Below are positions 62,239-64,000 of a DNA stretch of 64,000 bases, piece after piece. The notes below the pieces were generated by a model. It was not told the DNA's origin. It saw only the letters and a list, made by a program, of their open reading frames with translations, and searched no databases. The stretch is from an uncultured Acidimicrobiales bacterium (lineage in GTDB: Bacteria > Actinomycetota > Acidimicrobiia > Acidimicrobiales > SHLQ01), in the NCBI GenBank assembly GCA_938015295.1, contig CALLQB010000008.1:97108-161107 (forward strand), written 5' to 3'. The position numbers and the translations under genes were made by a program. Within the stretch, counting starts at the first letter, position 1. The number at the start of each line of letters is the position of its first letter.

Positions 62239-63945
62239 ATGAACAGATCACTACTACTGCGACTACTTTGCGTGCTGGCGACCTTTGGCCTGCTGGCCGC
62301 CGCTTGCGGCTCGGATGATCCGGTGACATCAGACGACAACACCACCGAAGCAAGTGGCTCCGACGCTGAAGAACCCGACGAGGAACCAGAAGAAGCCGCC
62401 GAAGAACCAGAAGAAGCCGCTGAAGAACCCGCCGAAGAACCAGAAGAAGCCGCGGCAGGCGGCGGCGATGTCCGCTACGGCATTGTTGAACCCTCGTGGA
62501 TCGACTCGTTCAACACTCAGGACTCCGAGGGTTTCGAAGTCGCCCGTCTACTCTTTGACGGCCTCACCGACTACGGCGAAGACCTCAACCCTGTTCCAGC
62601 TGTGGCAACCGACTGGTCAAGCGACGACAACATCACCTGGACCTTCAATCTTCGCGACGACGTGACCTTCCACGACGGCACCCCGGTTACCGCGCAGTCA
62701 TTTGTTGACGCGTTCAACCGTGTGGCCAACCCCGACAACCTGTCCGATGTGTCCTACCAGGGCTCCTATGTCGCCGCCATCACTGGTTGGGGCGACGTTG
62801 AAGCTGGCGACGCGACCGAGATCTCCGGCGCCGTCGCTCTCGACGACACCACTCTCGAAATCACGCTCGACACGGCCTACCCTGTGCTCCCGAAGGTGCT
62901 TTCGCACCCCGTATTCTCCCCCGTCAACCTTGCTGCGGTCGAAGCAGCAGGCGACGGCTACAGCGACGCACCGGTCGGCAACGGCCCGTACAAGATGAGC
63001 GGCGAGTGGGAACACGATGTGCGTATCGGTCTCGAGCGTTACGAGGGCTACTACGGCACCGCAGGAAAACCCGACACCGTGACCTTCAACATCTATGACT
63101 CCTCAGAGACGATGTATCTCGAAGCACAAGCCGGAAACCTCGACATCTCCGACGTTCCGCCCGAAAACATCACCACGGCCGATGCCGACTTCGGCGGCCG
63201 GTACATCGACGTGGCCGTAGGCTCGTTCAACTATCTCGGCTTCCCCACCAACGTTGCGCCGTTCGACAACGTCGACATCCGCAAAGCCCTTTCACTGGCG
63301 ATCGACCGCGACACCATCACCGAAGCAATCTTTGCAGGCACCCGTGCCCCAGCGAAGGGCTTCGCACCGCCGCTTGCACCAGGTGCAACCACCGGCTGCG
63401 AAAACACCGAATACGATCCCGAAGCAGCGAAGGCACTCTTCGACGCTGCGGGCGGAATCCCCGGCAACTCGGTCACCTTCTACTTCAACAGTGGTGGCGG
63501 CCACGAGGAGTGGACTCAAGCCGTAGCCAACGGTTGGCTGCAAACACTCGGCCTTGAGGCTGAGTTCGTTGCCCAGGAATTCTCGCCGTACCTCGACCAG
63601 CTGCAAGCTGGCGACGTCGACGGGCCGTACCGACTTGGGTGGGGCTGGGATGCACCAACCGCCGAAAACTTCCTGACCCCGTTGTACGGCAGCGGATCAG
63701 GCGACAACTTCAGCAAGTTCGCAAATGACGACTTCGACGCAGCAATCGCTGAGTTCAAGGCATCAGCTTCAGAAGAAGCCGGCTTCCCGGCGCTTGCTGT
63801 GGCACAGGATGTTCTTTGCGAGAACATGCCAGTTGCGCCGATGTTCTTCGGCCGTGGCCAGAAGGTCTTCACCGAAAACGTCGACAACGTGATCTACAGC
63901 GTGTTTGGCTTCACCCTCCTCGAGCAGGTCGAGGTCGCCGGATAA
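62239..63945 (+). CDS. Oligopeptide/dipeptide-type ABC transporter substrate-binding lipoprotein
   Basis: A 568-residue binding protein of the OppA/DppA family. The lipobox ends at C23 ('LLAAACGS'). Residues 24-78 are an acidic linker of repeated Glu-Glu-Pro-Glu-Ala units. The family fold follows: 'LLFDGLTDYGEDLNPVPAVA', 'TWTFNLRDDVTFHDGTPVTA', 'PVGNGPYKMSGEWEHD', 'DNVDIRKALSLAIDRDTITE' and 'YRLGWGWDAPTAENFLTPLY'. It captures peptides or similar solutes outside the cell. The ATG at 62239 has GGAGGG upstream. Permease and ATPase genes would be expected right of the window edge. Confidence 0.9.
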   Translation: MNRSLLLRLLCVLATFGLLAAACGSDDPVTSDDNTTEASGSDAEEPDEEPEEAAEEPEEAAEEPAEEPEEAAAGGGDVRYGIVEPSWIDSFNTQDSEGFEVARLLFDGLTDYGEDLNPVPAVATDWSSDDNITWTFNLRDDVTFHDGTPVTAQSFVDAFNRVANPDNLSDVSYQGSYVAAITGWGDVEAGDATEISGAVALDDTTLEITLDTAYPVLPKVLSHPVFSPVNLAAVEAAGDGYSDAPVGNGPYKMSGEWEHDVRIGLERYEGYYGTAGKPDTVTFNIYDSSETMYLEAQAGNLDISDVPPENITTADADFGGRYIDVAVGSFNYLGFPTNVAPFDNVDIRKALSLAIDRDTITEAIFAGTRAPAKGFAPPLAPGATTGCENTEYDPEAAKALFDAAGGIPGNSVTFYFNSGGGHEEWTQAVANGWLQTLGLEAEFVAQEFSPYLDQLQAGDVDGPYRLGWGWDAPTAENFLTPLYGSGSGDNFSKFANDDFDAAIAEFKASASEEAGFPALAVAQDVLCENMPVAPMFFGRGQKVFTENVDNVIYSVFGFTLLEQVEVAG

Positions 63946-63966
63946 CCATCCGGCCCTGAAACACCC

Positions 63967-63983
63967 GACGCCGCAACGGCGTC
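63967..63983 (+). terminator. Short hairpin after the peptide-binding protein gene
   Basis: GACGCCG and CGGCGTC form a perfect 7-bp stem around CAA, 22 bp after the stop. No T-run follows. Such hairpins after binding-protein genes often reduce or protect the transcript ahead of permease genes; the downstream genes are outside the window. Confidence 0.5.
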
Positions 63984-64000
63984 AACCGTGTAGTGGGGCA

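Overview
The window is a dense, gene-rich stretch of an actinobacterial chromosome of moderately high GC (roughly 58-60% by eye). Actinobacterial markers are an actinobacterial-type HemQ, a LytR_C protein, a DUF3263 protein, an ispD-ispF-rlmB cluster beside a Crp/GlxR-like regulator, and long acidic extensions on ribosomal protein L10 and NusG. Together they point to the class Acidimicrobiia (Ilumatobacter-like or an uncultured relative). This assignment is an inference: there is no rRNA gene to confirm it. I see no insertion sequence, prophage, CRISPR array or rRNA operon. The region looks like core chromosome with a few unusual proteins.

Layout. 1-9.8 kb: the end of glnD, a NUDIX hydrolase overlapping a monoacylglycerol-lipase-like enzyme, an ammonium transporter with a striking four-half-site GlnR-like array upstream, a larE operon with two uncharacterised small proteins, and a PAS-AraC regulator divergent from a bifunctional proline-catabolic putA. 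9.8-18.2 kb: a DUF3179 lipoprotein divergent from livHMGF, whose LivH carries a secreted N-terminal domain; then a DeoR-type regulator, nudK and the binding protein livK. 18.3-29.1 kb: a glyoxalase/bicupin protein, hemQ, fdhD, a CIRCE-controlled groEL, a receiver protein, glycerate kinase, LytR_C and DUF3263 proteins, tRNA-Thr, a class II aldolase, rlmB, ispF, ispD and a Crp-family regulator. 29.2-34.8 kb: an ECF sigma factor with a large membrane partner, a small membrane protein, radA and a tyrosine phosphatase.

34.8-43.9 kb is the translation/transcription block read on the minus strand: tRNA-Thr, tRNA-Met, rpmG, an ECF sigma factor, tRNA-Trp, secE, nusG, rplK, rplA, an L10-leader attenuator, rplJ, rplL and a strong terminator; rpoBC does not follow. 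Beside it lie a degenerate membrane-inserted ATPase-like protein, yajQ, an acetyltransferase, tRNA-Tyr and htpX. 44-48.1 kb: acs divergent from mscL, a small unknown gene and a MidA/NDUFAF7-type methyltransferase. 48.1-58.9 kb: a complex I operon, nuoABCDHIJKLMN, lacking the nuoEFG NADH module, with an unusually long NuoL; the methyltransferase is its distal gene. 59.1-64 kb: the tldD-pmbA protease pair and the binding protein of an oligopeptide-type ABC transporter, the rest of which runs off the right edge.

Together the genes describe an aerobic heterotroph that takes up ammonium, branched-chain amino acids and peptides, oxidises proline and activates acetate. Its electrons enter a complex I whose electron-input module is not encoded beside the operon. 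The best candidates for undescribed biology are the LivH fusion, the pseudo-ATPase membrane protein, the ECF/large-ectodomain pair, the 11-subunit Nuo with expanded NuoL and linked methyltransferase, and the larE three-gene operon.
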